A DNA stretch of 64,000 nucleotides from Bradyrhizobium sp. CCBAU 51627 (GTDB taxonomy: Bacteria; Pseudomonadota; Alphaproteobacteria; Rhizobiales; Xanthobacteraceae), in assembly GCF_028128765.1 (NCBI RefSeq), contig NZ_LBJG01000024.1, positions 1,240,001-1,304,000 of the forward strand. The letters run 5' to 3'. Position numbers and translations under genes: made by a program. The notes beneath the pieces were generated by a model. It saw only the letters and a list, made by a program, of their open reading frames with translations. It was not told the origin of the DNA and did not search any database. This document shows positions 33,583 to 42,004 of the stretch, piece by piece. The stretch's first letter is position 1, and each line of letters begins with the position of its first letter.

Positions 33583-35946
33583 ATGCCCGTCGATTCCACG
33601 CGTCTCGAAATCCTGACCGCTCTCAGCCGCAAGGCGCTGTGGCTGTCGTCGTGGACCATCCACCACGCCAACCACATCCGCCCGAACGCCGATGGCCTCA
33701 AGGTCGGCGGCCACCAGGCCTCCTCGGCCTCGCTCGCCACCATCATGTCGGCGCTGTACTTCCATGTGCTGCGTCCGGAGGACCGCGTCGCGGTGAAGCC
33801 GCATGCGAGCCCGGTGTTCCACGCCATTCAGTATCTGTTCGGCCGGCAGAGCCGCGAGAAGCTGGAGAATTTCCGCGGCTTCAAGGGCGCGCAGTCCTAT
33901 CCCTCGCGCACCAAGGATGTCGACGATGTCGATTTCTCCACCGGCTCGGTCGGCCTCGGCGTCGCGCAGACGCTGTTCGCCTCGCTGGTGCAGGATTACG
34001 TCAAGGCGCACGGCTGGATGAAGGACCGTCGCGAGGGACGGATGATCGCCCTCGTCGGCGATGCCGAGATGGACGAGGGCAACATCTTCGAGGCGCTCGC
34101 CGAGGGCTGGAAGCACGGCCTGCGCAACACCTGGTGGGTGGTCGATTACAACAGGCAGTCGCTCGATGCCGTCGTGCGCGAAGGGCTCTGGGAAAAGTTC
34201 GAGACCATGTTCCGCAATTTCGGCTGGGACGTCGTCATCGTGAAATATGGCCGGCTGATGCGCGAGGCCTTTGCCGAACCCGGCGGCGAGGCCTTGAAGC
34301 GCTGGATCGACAATTGCCCGAACGCGCTCTACGCCGCGCTGTGTTTTCAGGGCGGTGCCGCCTTCCGCAAGCATCTGCATGACGAGATCGGCGATCAGGG
34401 CCCGATCACCAAGCTGATCGACCAGCGCAGTGACGAGGAATTGCTGGCGCTGATGTCGAATCTCGGCGGCCACGACATGGCGAGCATGGTCGAGGCGTTC
34501 GAGTCCGTCGACCACGATCGCCCGGTCTGCTTCATCGCCTACACCATCAAGGGCGTCGGCCTGCCGTTCCAGGGCCACAAGGACAACCACGCCGGCCTGA
34601 TGACCGTCGCACAAATGGAGAAATATCGCGAGAGCCAGAACATCCGGCCCGGCCATGAATGGGACAAGTATGAGGGCCTCACGCAGAGCGCCGCCGAGCT
34701 CGATGCGTTCCTGGCGCGCGTGCCGTTCAACCAGGATGGCCGCCGGCTGACCGCGCCCGTCGTCGAGGTGCCTACGCCGCTCGCCTTCAAGCCGTCGCCG
34801 CAGATGTCGACCCAGCAGGGCTTTGGCCTCGTGCTGAACGAGATCGCGCGCGGCGACAGCGAGCTCGCCAGACGCATCGTCACGACCTCGCCCGACGTCA
34901 CCGTCTCGACCAATCTCGGCCCCTGGGTGAACCGGCGCGGCCTGTTCGCCAGCGCCGAGAAGGCCGATCTATTCCGCAGCGAGAAAATTCCATCCACCTA
35001 CAACTGGGACGCCTCGCCCAAGGGCCAGCACCTCGAGCTCGGCATTGCCGAGATGAACCTCTTCATCATGCTCTCTGCGCTCGGCCTGTCGCACCAGATC
35101 AACGGCGCGCGGCTGTTGCCGGTCGGCACGCTCTACGATCCCTTCATCGAGCGCGGCCTGGATGCGCTGAACTACGCCTGCTACCAGGATGCGCGCTTCA
35201 TGGTGGCGGCGACGCCCTCGGGCATCACGCTCGCGCCGGAAGGCGGCGCGCATCAATCGATCGCGACGCCCTTGATCGGCATGGCGCAGGACGGGCTCGC
35301 CTCGTTCGAGCCGGCCTTCGTCGACGAGCTCGCCGTCATCATGGGGTGGGGTTTTGAGCACATGCAGCGCGATCCGGGCGAGGGCGGCTCGGTTTATCTG
35401 CGGCTCTCGACGCGCAGCATCGAGCAGGCGCAGCGGATCATGACGCCGGAACTTCAGCAGGGCATCACCGACGGCGCTTATTGGCTGCGCAAGCCGGGTC
35501 CCAATGCCGAAGTCGTGATCGCCTATACCGGGGCGGTCGCGCCCGAGGCGATCGAGGCGACCGGCTTCATCGGCGAGGACAGGCGCGACATTGGCCTGCT
35601 CGCCATCACGTCGGCCGACCGCCTCCATGCGGGTTGGACCGCCGCACGGAAATTGCGGCGCGATCGGCGCGGCGTGCAGCATCTCAGCCACATCGAAAGA
35701 CTGCTGGCGCCGCTGCCGCGCGATTGCGGCATCGTGACGGTGGTCGACGGCCATCCGTCCGCGCTCGGCTGGCTCGGCAGCGTCCGCGGCCATCGCGTCG
35801 AGGCGCTTGGCGTCGAGCAGTTCGGCCAGACCGGCAGCATCGCCGACCTTTATCGCCACTACGGCATCGATGCGAATGCGATCATCGATGCGGCGGAAAG
35901 CCTCACCACCGGCGCGCCGGTGCTGCATCGAAAGATGGCGGTGTAG
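33583..35946 (+). CDS. AceE/transketolase-like ThDP-dependent 2-oxoacid dehydrogenase E1
   Basis: A 787-residue thiamine diphosphate enzyme resembling homodimeric pyruvate dehydrogenase E1 and MdeB. The ThDP/Mg motif is GDAEMDE at 159-165 with the following NTWWVVDYNRQSLD, and the N-terminus has HHANHIRPN and KVGGHQASSASLATIM. The pyrimidine-domain half follows from about residue 410 (ELGIAEMNLF; GALNYACYQD-like segment). It is about 100 residues shorter than AceE and has no neighbouring E2 gene. With a divergent Lrp regulator it probably oxidises a 2-oxoacid from amino-acid breakdown, such as 2-oxobutyrate. The start ATG has GGAG upstream. Confidence 0.82.
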   Translation: MPVDSTRLEILTALSRKALWLSSWTIHHANHIRPNADGLKVGGHQASSASLATIMSALYFHVLRPEDRVAVKPHASPVFHAIQYLFGRQSREKLENFRGFKGAQSYPSRTKDVDDVDFSTGSVGLGVAQTLFASLVQDYVKAHGWMKDRREGRMIALVGDAEMDEGNIFEALAEGWKHGLRNTWWVVDYNRQSLDAVVREGLWEKFETMFRNFGWDVVIVKYGRLMREAFAEPGGEALKRWIDNCPNALYAALCFQGGAAFRKHLHDEIGDQGPITKLIDQRSDEELLALMSNLGGHDMASMVEAFESVDHDRPVCFIAYTIKGVGLPFQGHKDNHAGLMTVAQMEKYRESQNIRPGHEWDKYEGLTQSAAELDAFLARVPFNQDGRRLTAPVVEVPTPLAFKPSPQMSTQQGFGLVLNEIARGDSELARRIVTTSPDVTVSTNLGPWVNRRGLFASAEKADLFRSEKIPSTYNWDASPKGQHLELGIAEMNLFIMLSALGLSHQINGARLLPVGTLYDPFIERGLDALNYACYQDARFMVAATPSGITLAPEGGAHQSIATPLIGMAQDGLASFEPAFVDELAVIMGWGFEHMQRDPGEGGSVYLRLSTRSIEQAQRIMTPELQQGITDGAYWLRKPGPNAEVVIAYTGAVAPEAIEATGFIGEDRRDIGLLAITSADRLHAGWTAARKLRRDRRGVQHLSHIERLLAPLPRDCGIVTVVDGHPSALGWLGSVRGHRVEALGVEQFGQTGSIADLYRHYGIDANAIIDAAESLTTGAPVLHRKMAV

Positions 35947-35962
35947 TCGGGGTAACTGGCCC

Positions 35963-36088
35963 CGTCATTCGGGGGCCACGCGTAGCGTCGAGCTATGGTG
36001 CGCAATTGCGCACCTGAGAATCCGTTGGGCCTCAGTACAGGTGGTGAAATGGATCCGGGCTCGCGGCTTTGCCGCGTCCCGGAATGAC
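35963..36088. repeat. Large intergenic inverted repeat, family C
   Basis: Bounded by CGTCATTCGGGGG and CGTCCCGGAATGAC, with the internal palindrome GGTGCGCAATTGCGCACC and GCTCGCGGCTTTGCCGCG. It lies in a 297-base gap before the aldehyde dehydrogenase gene; I see no gene in that gap. Confidence 0.7.
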
Positions 36089-36243
36089 ATCTGCGGGAGC
36101 CTTGCCACGTTCCCGCCCTCGGCTCATATAACCTCCGTAAGCCGCAACGCTGGCCCCGCATATGGCGGGTTCAACTGCCGGCGCTTTCGTGCAAGGATGC
36201 CTGCCGAAACGCCCCCCTCCAGCTTCCGAAGAAGAGGTTAACG

Positions 36244-37674
36244 ATGGTCAATCGCATGCAATTCTACATCGACGGCGCCTGGGTCGATCCCGCCGTCAAG
36301 AAGTCCACCGCCGTGGTCAATCCGGCGACGGAAGAGGCGATGTACGAGGTTGCGCTGGGCTCCAAGGCCGATGTGGACAAGGCGGTGGCCGCTGCCAAGC
36401 GCGCCTTCGCGACCTTCTCCCAGACCAGCCGCGACGAGCGCGCCGTGCTGCTCTCGAAAATCATCGAGGTCTACAAGGGCCGCCTCAAGGAGATCGGCGC
36501 CGCCGTCTCCGACGAGATGGGTGCACCGCTGCCGATGGCGGAGAAGCTGCAGGCCGGCGCAGGCCTTGGCCATCTCATGACCACGCTCGATGTGCTCAAG
36601 AACTATCATTTCGAGGAGCCGGTCGGCACCGCCATGGTGCTGCGCGAGCCGATCGGCGTGGTCGGCATGATCACGCCCTGGAACTGGCCGCTCAACCAGA
36701 TCGCCTGCAAGGTCGCGCCTGCGCTTGCCGCCGGCTGCACCATGATTTTGAAGCCGTCGGAGTTCACGCCGACCTCGGCTTTGATCTTCGCGGAAATCCT
36801 CCATGAAGCCGGCGTGCCGAAGGGCGTGTTCAACCTCGTCAACGGTCTCGGCCCCGAGGTCGGCGCCGCCATGAGCGAGCACCCCGATATCGACATGATC
36901 TCCTTCACCGGCTCGACCCGCGCCGGCATCGATGTGGCCAAGCGCGCGGCGCCCACCGTGAAGCGCGTCAGCCAGGAGCTCGGCGGCAAGTCGCCGAACG
37001 TCATCCTCGAAGGCGCCGACCTCACGAAGGCGGTGACCGGCGGCGTGATGCACATGTTCAACAACTCCGGCCAGTCCTGCAACGCGCCCTCGCGCATGAT
37101 CGTGCCGCTGTCCAAGATGAAGGAGGTCGCCGCGATCGCGAAGGCCGTCGCCGACAAGACCAAGGCGGGCGATCCGCGCGGCGAAGGCACCACCATCGGC
37201 CCGGTCGTCAATCGCGGCCAGTGGGACAAGATCCAGGCGCTGATCAAGAAGGGCATCGACGAGGGCGCAACGCTCGTCGCCGGCGGCCCGGGCCTGCCCG
37301 AAGGCGTCAACAAGGGCTTCTATGTCCGCCCGACCATCTTCGCCGATGTGACCCCTGAGATGACGATCGCTCGCGAAGAGATCTTCGGACCGGTGCTGAC
37401 CATCCTCGGCGCCAAGGACGAAGCCGACGCCGTGAAGATCGCCAACGACACGCCCTATGGCCTCGCTGGTTATGTCTCCGGCGCGACCGTCGAGGACGCC
37501 AAGCGCGTCGGTCGCCAGATCCGCGCCGGCAACGTCAATCTCCAGGGCGTGCCCAACGATCGCACCGCGCCGTTCGGCGGCTACAAGCAGTCGGGCAACG
37601 GCCGCGAGTGGGGCAAGTTCGGCCTCGAGGACTTCCTCGAAGTGAAGGCCGTCGCGGGCTTCAACGCGGCGTAA
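36244..37674 (+). CDS. NAD(P)-dependent aldehyde dehydrogenase
   Basis: A 476-residue aldehyde dehydrogenase oxidising an aldehyde to an acid. The general base is E245 (SQELGGKSPN), the nucleophile C279 (NSGQSCNAPSR), and the cofactor region has PWNWPLNQIACKVAPALAAG and FTGSTRAG; the C-terminal EEIFGPVLTI is present. Length is normal. The ATG follows GAAGAGG. A strong terminator follows, so it is its own unit. With a lactonase and sugar-acid genes beside it, a sugar-derived semialdehyde is a reasonable but unproven substrate. Confidence 0.93.
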   Translation: MVNRMQFYIDGAWVDPAVKKSTAVVNPATEEAMYEVALGSKADVDKAVAAAKRAFATFSQTSRDERAVLLSKIIEVYKGRLKEIGAAVSDEMGAPLPMAEKLQAGAGLGHLMTTLDVLKNYHFEEPVGTAMVLREPIGVVGMITPWNWPLNQIACKVAPALAAGCTMILKPSEFTPTSALIFAEILHEAGVPKGVFNLVNGLGPEVGAAMSEHPDIDMISFTGSTRAGIDVAKRAAPTVKRVSQELGGKSPNVILEGADLTKAVTGGVMHMFNNSGQSCNAPSRMIVPLSKMKEVAAIAKAVADKTKAGDPRGEGTTIGPVVNRGQWDKIQALIKKGIDEGATLVAGGPGLPEGVNKGFYVRPTIFADVTPEMTIAREEIFGPVLTILGAKDEADAVKIANDTPYGLAGYVSGATVEDAKRVGRQIRAGNVNLQGVPNDRTAPFGGYKQSGNGREWGKFGLEDFLEVKAVAGFNAA

Positions 37675-37696
37675 GGTTTAGAGATTGAACAGCATG

Positions 37697-37729
37697 ACGC
37701 CGGAGCGGGCAACCGCTCCGGCGTTTTTG
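37697..37729 (+). terminator. Strong Rho-independent terminator
   Basis: ACGCCGGAGCGG and CCGCTCCGGCGT form a perfect 12-pair stem with a GCAA loop and are followed by TTTTG. It begins 23 bases after the aldehyde dehydrogenase stop. Confidence 0.93.
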
Positions 37730-37774
37730 TTACGTCATCGTGCGGCGGGTAAGGAGCGCAAGCAAAGCGTCCGT

Positions 37775-37862
37775 CGTCATTGCGAGCGAAGCGAAGCAAT
37801 CCAGAGTCTTTCCACGGAAGCAGTCTGGATTGCTTCGTCGCAAGAGCTCCTCGCAATGACGG
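37775..37862. repeat. Intergenic inverted repeat, family A
   Basis: CATTGCGAGCGAAGCGAAGC then AATCCAGAG on the left mirror CTGGATTGCTTCG and CTCGCAATGACGG on the right. It sits between the convergent aldehyde dehydrogenase and lactonase genes. Confidence 0.85.
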
Positions 37863-37877
37863 AGGAGAGAGGGGGCC

Positions 37878-38846
37878 CTATCCCCCCACAGCGCCTTGCG
37901 TATTCACATACAGCGCGTAGATCGACTGGCTCGCCGCCATGAACAGGCGGTTGCGCTTGACGCCGCCGAAGCAGAGATTGGCGCAGCGCTCGGGCAGCGC
38001 GATGCGGCCGATCATGACGCCATCGGGCGCGAACACCACGACGCCATCGAGCTCGGGATCGCCCATGCCCCAGCCGCACCAGAGATTGCCGTCGATGTCG
38101 CTGCGCATGCCATCAGGCGTGCCGGGCCCCGCATCGATGTGGACGCGCTTGTTCGAGATCGTGGTACCATCGGCCGAGACGTCGTAGGCGAGAATCTTGC
38201 GGTTCGGCACGCCGCGGGATTCCACGACGTAGAGGATCTTCTCGTCCGGCGAGAAGCACAGTCCGTTCGGACCGAGCACGCCTTCGGCGACCACGGTCGC
38301 CTTGCCGCTGACGGGATCGAGCCGGTAGACGTTCGGCTCGATCTCGCTCTCGGCCTTGAAGCCTTCGTAATTGCCGAGCAGGCCGAAGGTCGGATCGGTG
38401 AACCAGATCGAGCCGTCCGATTTAACAACGACATCGTTCGGCGAGTTCAACCGCTTCCCGTTGAATTGATCCATCAGCACGGTGATGGTGCCGTCATATT
38501 CGGTGCGGGTCACGCGGCGGCCGCCATGCTCGCAGGTGACCAGCCGGCCCTGGCGGTCGCGCGTGTTGCCGTTGGCGAAATTCGACGGTTTCCGGAAGAT
38601 GGAGACGGCGCCGGTCTCCTCCTCCCATTTGATGATACGCTGGTTGGGAATGTCGCTGCACAAGAGATAGCGGCCGTCGCCGAACCAGACCGGCCCCTCG
38701 GCCCAGCGCAGGCCAGTCGTCAGCCGCTCCACGGCCGAAAGCTTCAGCCAGTATTTTTCGAAGCGGGGATCGAGTGCCTTTATCGCGGGATCGGGATAAT
38801 AGGTCGCCGGTTGCCAGCCCAGAGCGTGGGACGATGCAGCGTTCAT
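37878..38846 (-). CDS. SMP-30/gluconolactonase family lactonase
   Basis: A 322-residue six-bladed beta-propeller. The divalent-metal residues expected in the family are visible in RWAEGPVWF (Glu), SPNDVVVKSDG (Asn) and GTPDGMRSDIDGNLWCG (Asp). It hydrolyses a sugar lactone to the open aldonic acid. It is divergent from a uronate-dehydrogenase-like gene whose product would be such a lactone, with 91 bases between them, so the two probably act in sequence. Confidence 0.9.
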   Translation of the reverse strand: MNAASSHALGWQPATYYPDPAIKALDPRFEKYWLKLSAVERLTTGLRWAEGPVWFGDGRYLLCSDIPNQRIIKWEEETGAVSIFRKPSNFANGNTRDRQGRLVTCEHGGRRVTRTEYDGTITVLMDQFNGKRLNSPNDVVVKSDGSIWFTDPTFGLLGNYEGFKAESEIEPNVYRLDPVSGKATVVAEGVLGPNGLCFSPDEKILYVVESRGVPNRKILAYDVSADGTTISNKRVHIDAGPGTPDGMRSDIDGNLWCGWGMGDPELDGVVVFAPDGVMIGRIALPERCANLCFGGVKRNRLFMAASQSIYALYVNTQGAVGG

Positions 38847-38937
38847 GTGCAGTTCTCGTTATTGCGTTCCCTCTGTCCAAGTCTGCTACCATCAGATATC
38901 TACGGCCGCAAATCGGTCGACATATACGAGGAAAGAC

Positions 38938-39762
38938 ATGCCGCGCATCTTGATGACGGGAGCTTCGGGCGGAATCGGAACGCGCCTGCGCAAGCTGCTG
39001 CCGCCGGTTTATCCGGACCTGCTGCTCTCCGACATCCGGCCACCGAAGGATCTCGGGCCGAACGAGCAGTTTCGGGCGGCGGACCTGTCCGACCTCGCGC
39101 AATGCGAGGCGATCTGCGAGGGCGTCGAGGGCATCATCCATTTCGGCGGCTATTCGGTTGAAGGTCCCTGGAACGACATTCTCCAGGCCAACATCATCGG
39201 CGGCTACAATCTGTTCGAGGCTGCGTACCGCAAGGGTGTCAAGCGCGTGGTGTTCGCCTCGTCCAACCACGTCGTCGGCTTCTATCCGCGTCACCGGAAG
39301 ATCGGCACCGACGTCACCGTGCGTCCCGACGGCCGCTACGGCGTCAGCAAAGTGTTCGGCGAAGCGGTCGGCGCGCTCTATGCCGACAAGCATGGTCTGA
39401 AGGTCACCTGCATTCGCATCGGCAATTGCGACGAGCGGCCGCTCGATCACCGGCGCATCGCGATGTGGCTGAAGCCGGAAGATCTGGTGCAGCTCTGCCG
39501 GATCGGGCTCGAGCATCCCGATATCCATTTCGAGGTGTTCTACGGCGTCTCGTTGAACGAGCGCGCTTGGTGGGACAACAGCCGCGCCTACCAATTCGGC
39601 TATCGCCCGACCGGCCGCTCCGAGGATCACGTGGCGCACGCCATGGCCGAGCAGGCCAAGCTGAAGCCGGATCCGATCGGCGACCATTTCCAGGGCGGCG
39701 CGTTCTGCAGCAACGAGTTCGACGGCGATGAGAGCCGGATCATCGATTGGAATAGGCGGTAG
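38938..39762 (+). CDS. NAD-dependent epimerase/dehydratase family, uronate dehydrogenase-like
   Basis: A 274-residue short-chain-type enzyme with TGASGGIG at the N-terminus, a FASSNHVVGFY serine segment and the YGVSK catalytic Tyr/Lys pair. The end of the protein (GDHFQGGAFCSNEFDGD) and its size match uronate dehydrogenases, which oxidise galacturonate or glucuronate to the aldarolactone with NAD. The ATG follows GAGGAAAG. Its neighbour on the other side is a lactonase, which supports this reading. Confidence 0.85.
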   Translation: MPRILMTGASGGIGTRLRKLLPPVYPDLLLSDIRPPKDLGPNEQFRAADLSDLAQCEAICEGVEGIIHFGGYSVEGPWNDILQANIIGGYNLFEAAYRKGVKRVVFASSNHVVGFYPRHRKIGTDVTVRPDGRYGVSKVFGEAVGALYADKHGLKVTCIRIGNCDERPLDHRRIAMWLKPEDLVQLCRIGLEHPDIHFEVFYGVSLNERAWWDNSRAYQFGYRPTGRSEDHVAHAMAEQAKLKPDPIGDHFQGGAFCSNEFDGDESRIIDWNRR

Positions 39763-39988
39763 CCTGATGCCTGAAAGGACGTAGGCGCTCGCTCCCGGCT
39801 CCGCTTGCGGCGCCGGGCGTCGCTCATTTCATACGAAAAGCGTTGGGGAGAGGAGGGGAGCACCGTAGAGCTCCGGATTTCCGTTTTCGGAAATAGGCGT
39901 TCTATTGTCGGAACACTGAGCGTTTCTTCTATGCATTGTGTTGCGGGGAAGTGACCGCCTTTTCATTCTATCGATAATGGAAGCAAAG

Positions 39989-40285
39989 ATGCGCAAAATG
40001 GTTTTGTCAGGGGCCGCGGTGTTGACGGTCGCCCTGGTCGCGGCGGCAGCATCCTGGCCAACGCCACGCCCGGATGTGGAGCAATTCGGTGACAGCGTCT
40101 ACGAAACCATCTGGTTCTGGCGCATTCCGGCCTACGCCCACAACCCGGCGTGGCGGGTGCGGTGGATGTGGAACGATCCACTTCGCGCACAAGCGAGGTG
40201 CTGCCGGATCATGCAGCCCGTATCCCTCCCGGGCTCGCCGGTGCCTCCGGCCGATCAGGCTGTCGCGCGTTTGGCGAGCAAGTAG
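39989..40285 (+). CDS. Small exported or anchored hypothetical protein
   Basis: A 98-residue protein with a basic start and hydrophobic stretch (RKMVLSGAAVLTVALVAAAA) like a signal peptide or anchor, then a Trp/Arg/Pro-rich mature part with two adjacent cysteines (ARCCRIM). No family recognised. I prefer the ATG preceded by GGAAGC; an in-frame ATG four codons earlier is possible. It stands alone between the uronate gene and another hypothetical exported protein. Confidence 0.55.
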   Translation: MRKMVLSGAAVLTVALVAAAASWPTPRPDVEQFGDSVYETIWFWRIPAYAHNPAWRVRWMWNDPLRAQARCCRIMQPVSLPGSPVPPADQAVARLASK

Positions 40286-40485
40286 AGGAGTCGCGTGGCC
40301 GTTGCGATTTGACGCGATCTGCGTTGCGGGTTGCGGCCGAGCAGGCGCCTCGTGGTTCCAGATCTATTCGCATTTTTCTCAAATAAGTTCCTTGCTTTAA
40401 GCTTAACCAGAAACCTAGTCCTCGATTTACAGCAGCAATCTAAAGTTTACCTTGTCCTTGAGTCGGTAATTCAAGGACGCCAACA

Positions 40486-41100
40486 ATGCGCCGCTTTGCG
40501 CCCAATCTATTTCTAGTCGTTGTCCTTGCAGCATCCGGCTTCTGCGCGCGTGCCGACGAGAACAAGGCCGACGGCAGCTCGGCGTCTCTTCTTGCGGGTG
40601 CGAGGATCGAATGCTCCCTCAAGCGTAAGCCTGGTGAACCTCTCGATCCGCCCTCAACGTCCGCCATTCCCGGTAGCGAATCCTTCGTAGCTCGCGAGCA
40701 TTTCCGCGAGGACGTTGCGCCCACCGCGCCTGTCAAGATTTCATGGCTTGGAGCGACCTTTGCGCGCCGGTTTGCGGTCAAGGTCGAAACCGCCGACGAT
40801 ACGTCTCTGCAGCCTCATGTCTTGAACAAACCCGCTAATTCAGCGCGGATCCTCGCTCAGCTGGGTGGCCGCGCTGAAAGCAGACTTGCCGATGTCTGGT
40901 GTCTCTTGAAGCTGCAAGCCAACGGCGAAAGCGGAGCACTGCAAACCGACTCTGCTCCAAACATCTTCTTTGTCCGTGACGGCATGGGCGATCTTGGCGT
41001 CGTTGACGCTCTCTGGGGCGGCGCCGGCTGGGAAATCGGCGCCAGTCCAGTTGGAAACCAGCGGTCATGGGCCACTGGCACGCGCGTCTTTTCTCCTTGA
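40486..41100 (+). CDS. Secreted hypothetical protein, 204 residues
   Basis: Signal peptide (RRFAPNLFLVVVLAASGFCARA) and a mature part of about 180 residues with two cysteines (ARIECSLK and DVWCLLK). No domain recognised. AAGGA precedes the ATG. Surrounding DNA, about 40290-40485, is less GC-rich than neighbouring genes, so this gene and the one before may be accessory. Convergent with the GntR regulator. Confidence 0.65.
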   Translation: MRRFAPNLFLVVVLAASGFCARADENKADGSSASLLAGARIECSLKRKPGEPLDPPSTSAIPGSESFVAREHFREDVAPTAPVKISWLGATFARRFAVKVETADDTSLQPHVLNKPANSARILAQLGGRAESRLADVWCLLKLQANGESGALQTDSAPNIFFVRDGMGDLGVVDALWGGAGWEIGASPVGNQRSWATGTRVFSP

Positions 41101-41148
41101 TCTGATCGGCTACGATCGCCGAACGCGGGAGGTCTGTCGACCTGGGCT

Positions 41149-41832
41149 CTAGTGCTCTGTTTCGCTCGCAATCCTCGCCAGATAATCCTTCTTGCTGAAC
41201 TGCATGTGATCCACGCACAGCTGCGCCAGTGCCCAGCTGTCGCGGCCCTTCAACAGCTCGATCATCAGCTCGTGCTGGCGCCGCGATTGCGCGAGCCCGT
41301 CGCGGTCGGCGAGGTTCTTCGCGCGCATCGGCAGCGTCAGGTTCATGTAGTCCTGCAGTGAGCGCACGAGATAGGGATTGCCGCAGGCCGAGAACAGCGC
41401 GAGGTGGAAGGCGTCGTTGGCCTCGTGGATGCCGCGCAGGTCCTGCACATCGGCTTTCGCGCAATATTGCCGTTGCAAGGCGGTCAGTTCGTCGATCAAC
41501 GCTTGCGGTGCGGGCAGGGGGATCATCAGCGCGGCCTGCCGCGTCAGCATCTCCCTGACCTCGTAGATCTGCCGGACCTCCTCGGCGGCATAGAACCGCA
41601 CGGTGGCGCCGACATTCTTCTCGCGGCGGACGATGCCGCGGCGCTCGGCATCCACCAACGCCTGGCGCACGAAATGACGCGAGGTGCCGTAGCGCGACAT
41701 CAGCGCGTCCTCGGTCAGGCGCGCGCCCGGTGCGAGGCGGCCGAAGATGATGTCCTCCTCCAGCCGCGCGACGACGTCGTCAGGATCATCGCGCCTGATA
41801 GGCATCGCGTCTGCGGTATGGATATCGGACAT
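41149..41832 (-). CDS. GntR-family regulator, FCD subfamily
   Basis: A 227-residue regulator with a winged helix at about 18-80 (DIIFGRLAPGARLTEDALMS; SRHFVRQALVDAERRGIVRR) and an all-helical FCD ligand domain (RQIYEVREMLTRQAALMI; HEANDAFHLALFSACGN). FadR-C-domain regulators commonly respond to sugar acids or other carboxylates. It is divergent from the IlvD/Edd dehydratase and TRAP genes, with symmetrical operator-like sequences between. Confidence 0.92.
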   Translation of the reverse strand: MSDIHTADAMPIRRDDPDDVVARLEEDIIFGRLAPGARLTEDALMSRYGTSRHFVRQALVDAERRGIVRREKNVGATVRFYAAEEVRQIYEVREMLTRQAALMIPLPAPQALIDELTALQRQYCAKADVQDLRGIHEANDAFHLALFSACGNPYLVRSLQDYMNLTLPMRAKNLADRDGLAQSRRQHELMIELLKGRDSWALAQLCVDHMQFSKKDYLARIASETEH

Positions 41833-41887
41833 GCCCTCAGTCTCCCGGCGCCCTGCCGGCTTGCCTTAGGGAGCAAGGAACGGGCTG

Positions 41888-41961
41888 ATTGTCAATAATC
41901 CGGCCGATCGGCGGTGTGCTAGTCCAGAAATAGGCGGATGAGCGCCTATCTTATTGACAAT
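41888..41961. promoter_or_regulatory. Operator region between GntR and dehydratase genes
   Basis: ATTGTCAATAA (41888-41898) and TTATTGACAAT (41951-41961) are perfect 11-base mirror images about 50 bases apart. Between them ATAGGCG and CGCCTAT (41930-41949) form a second inverted repeat around GATGAG. The symmetry between divergent regulator and target genes suggests FCD-GntR binding sites, perhaps with looping. Confidence 0.6.
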
Positions 41962-42004
41962 CGAGAGGCAGGCTGTACCACAATGGCAGCTTAGGAGTGA
42001 TGTG

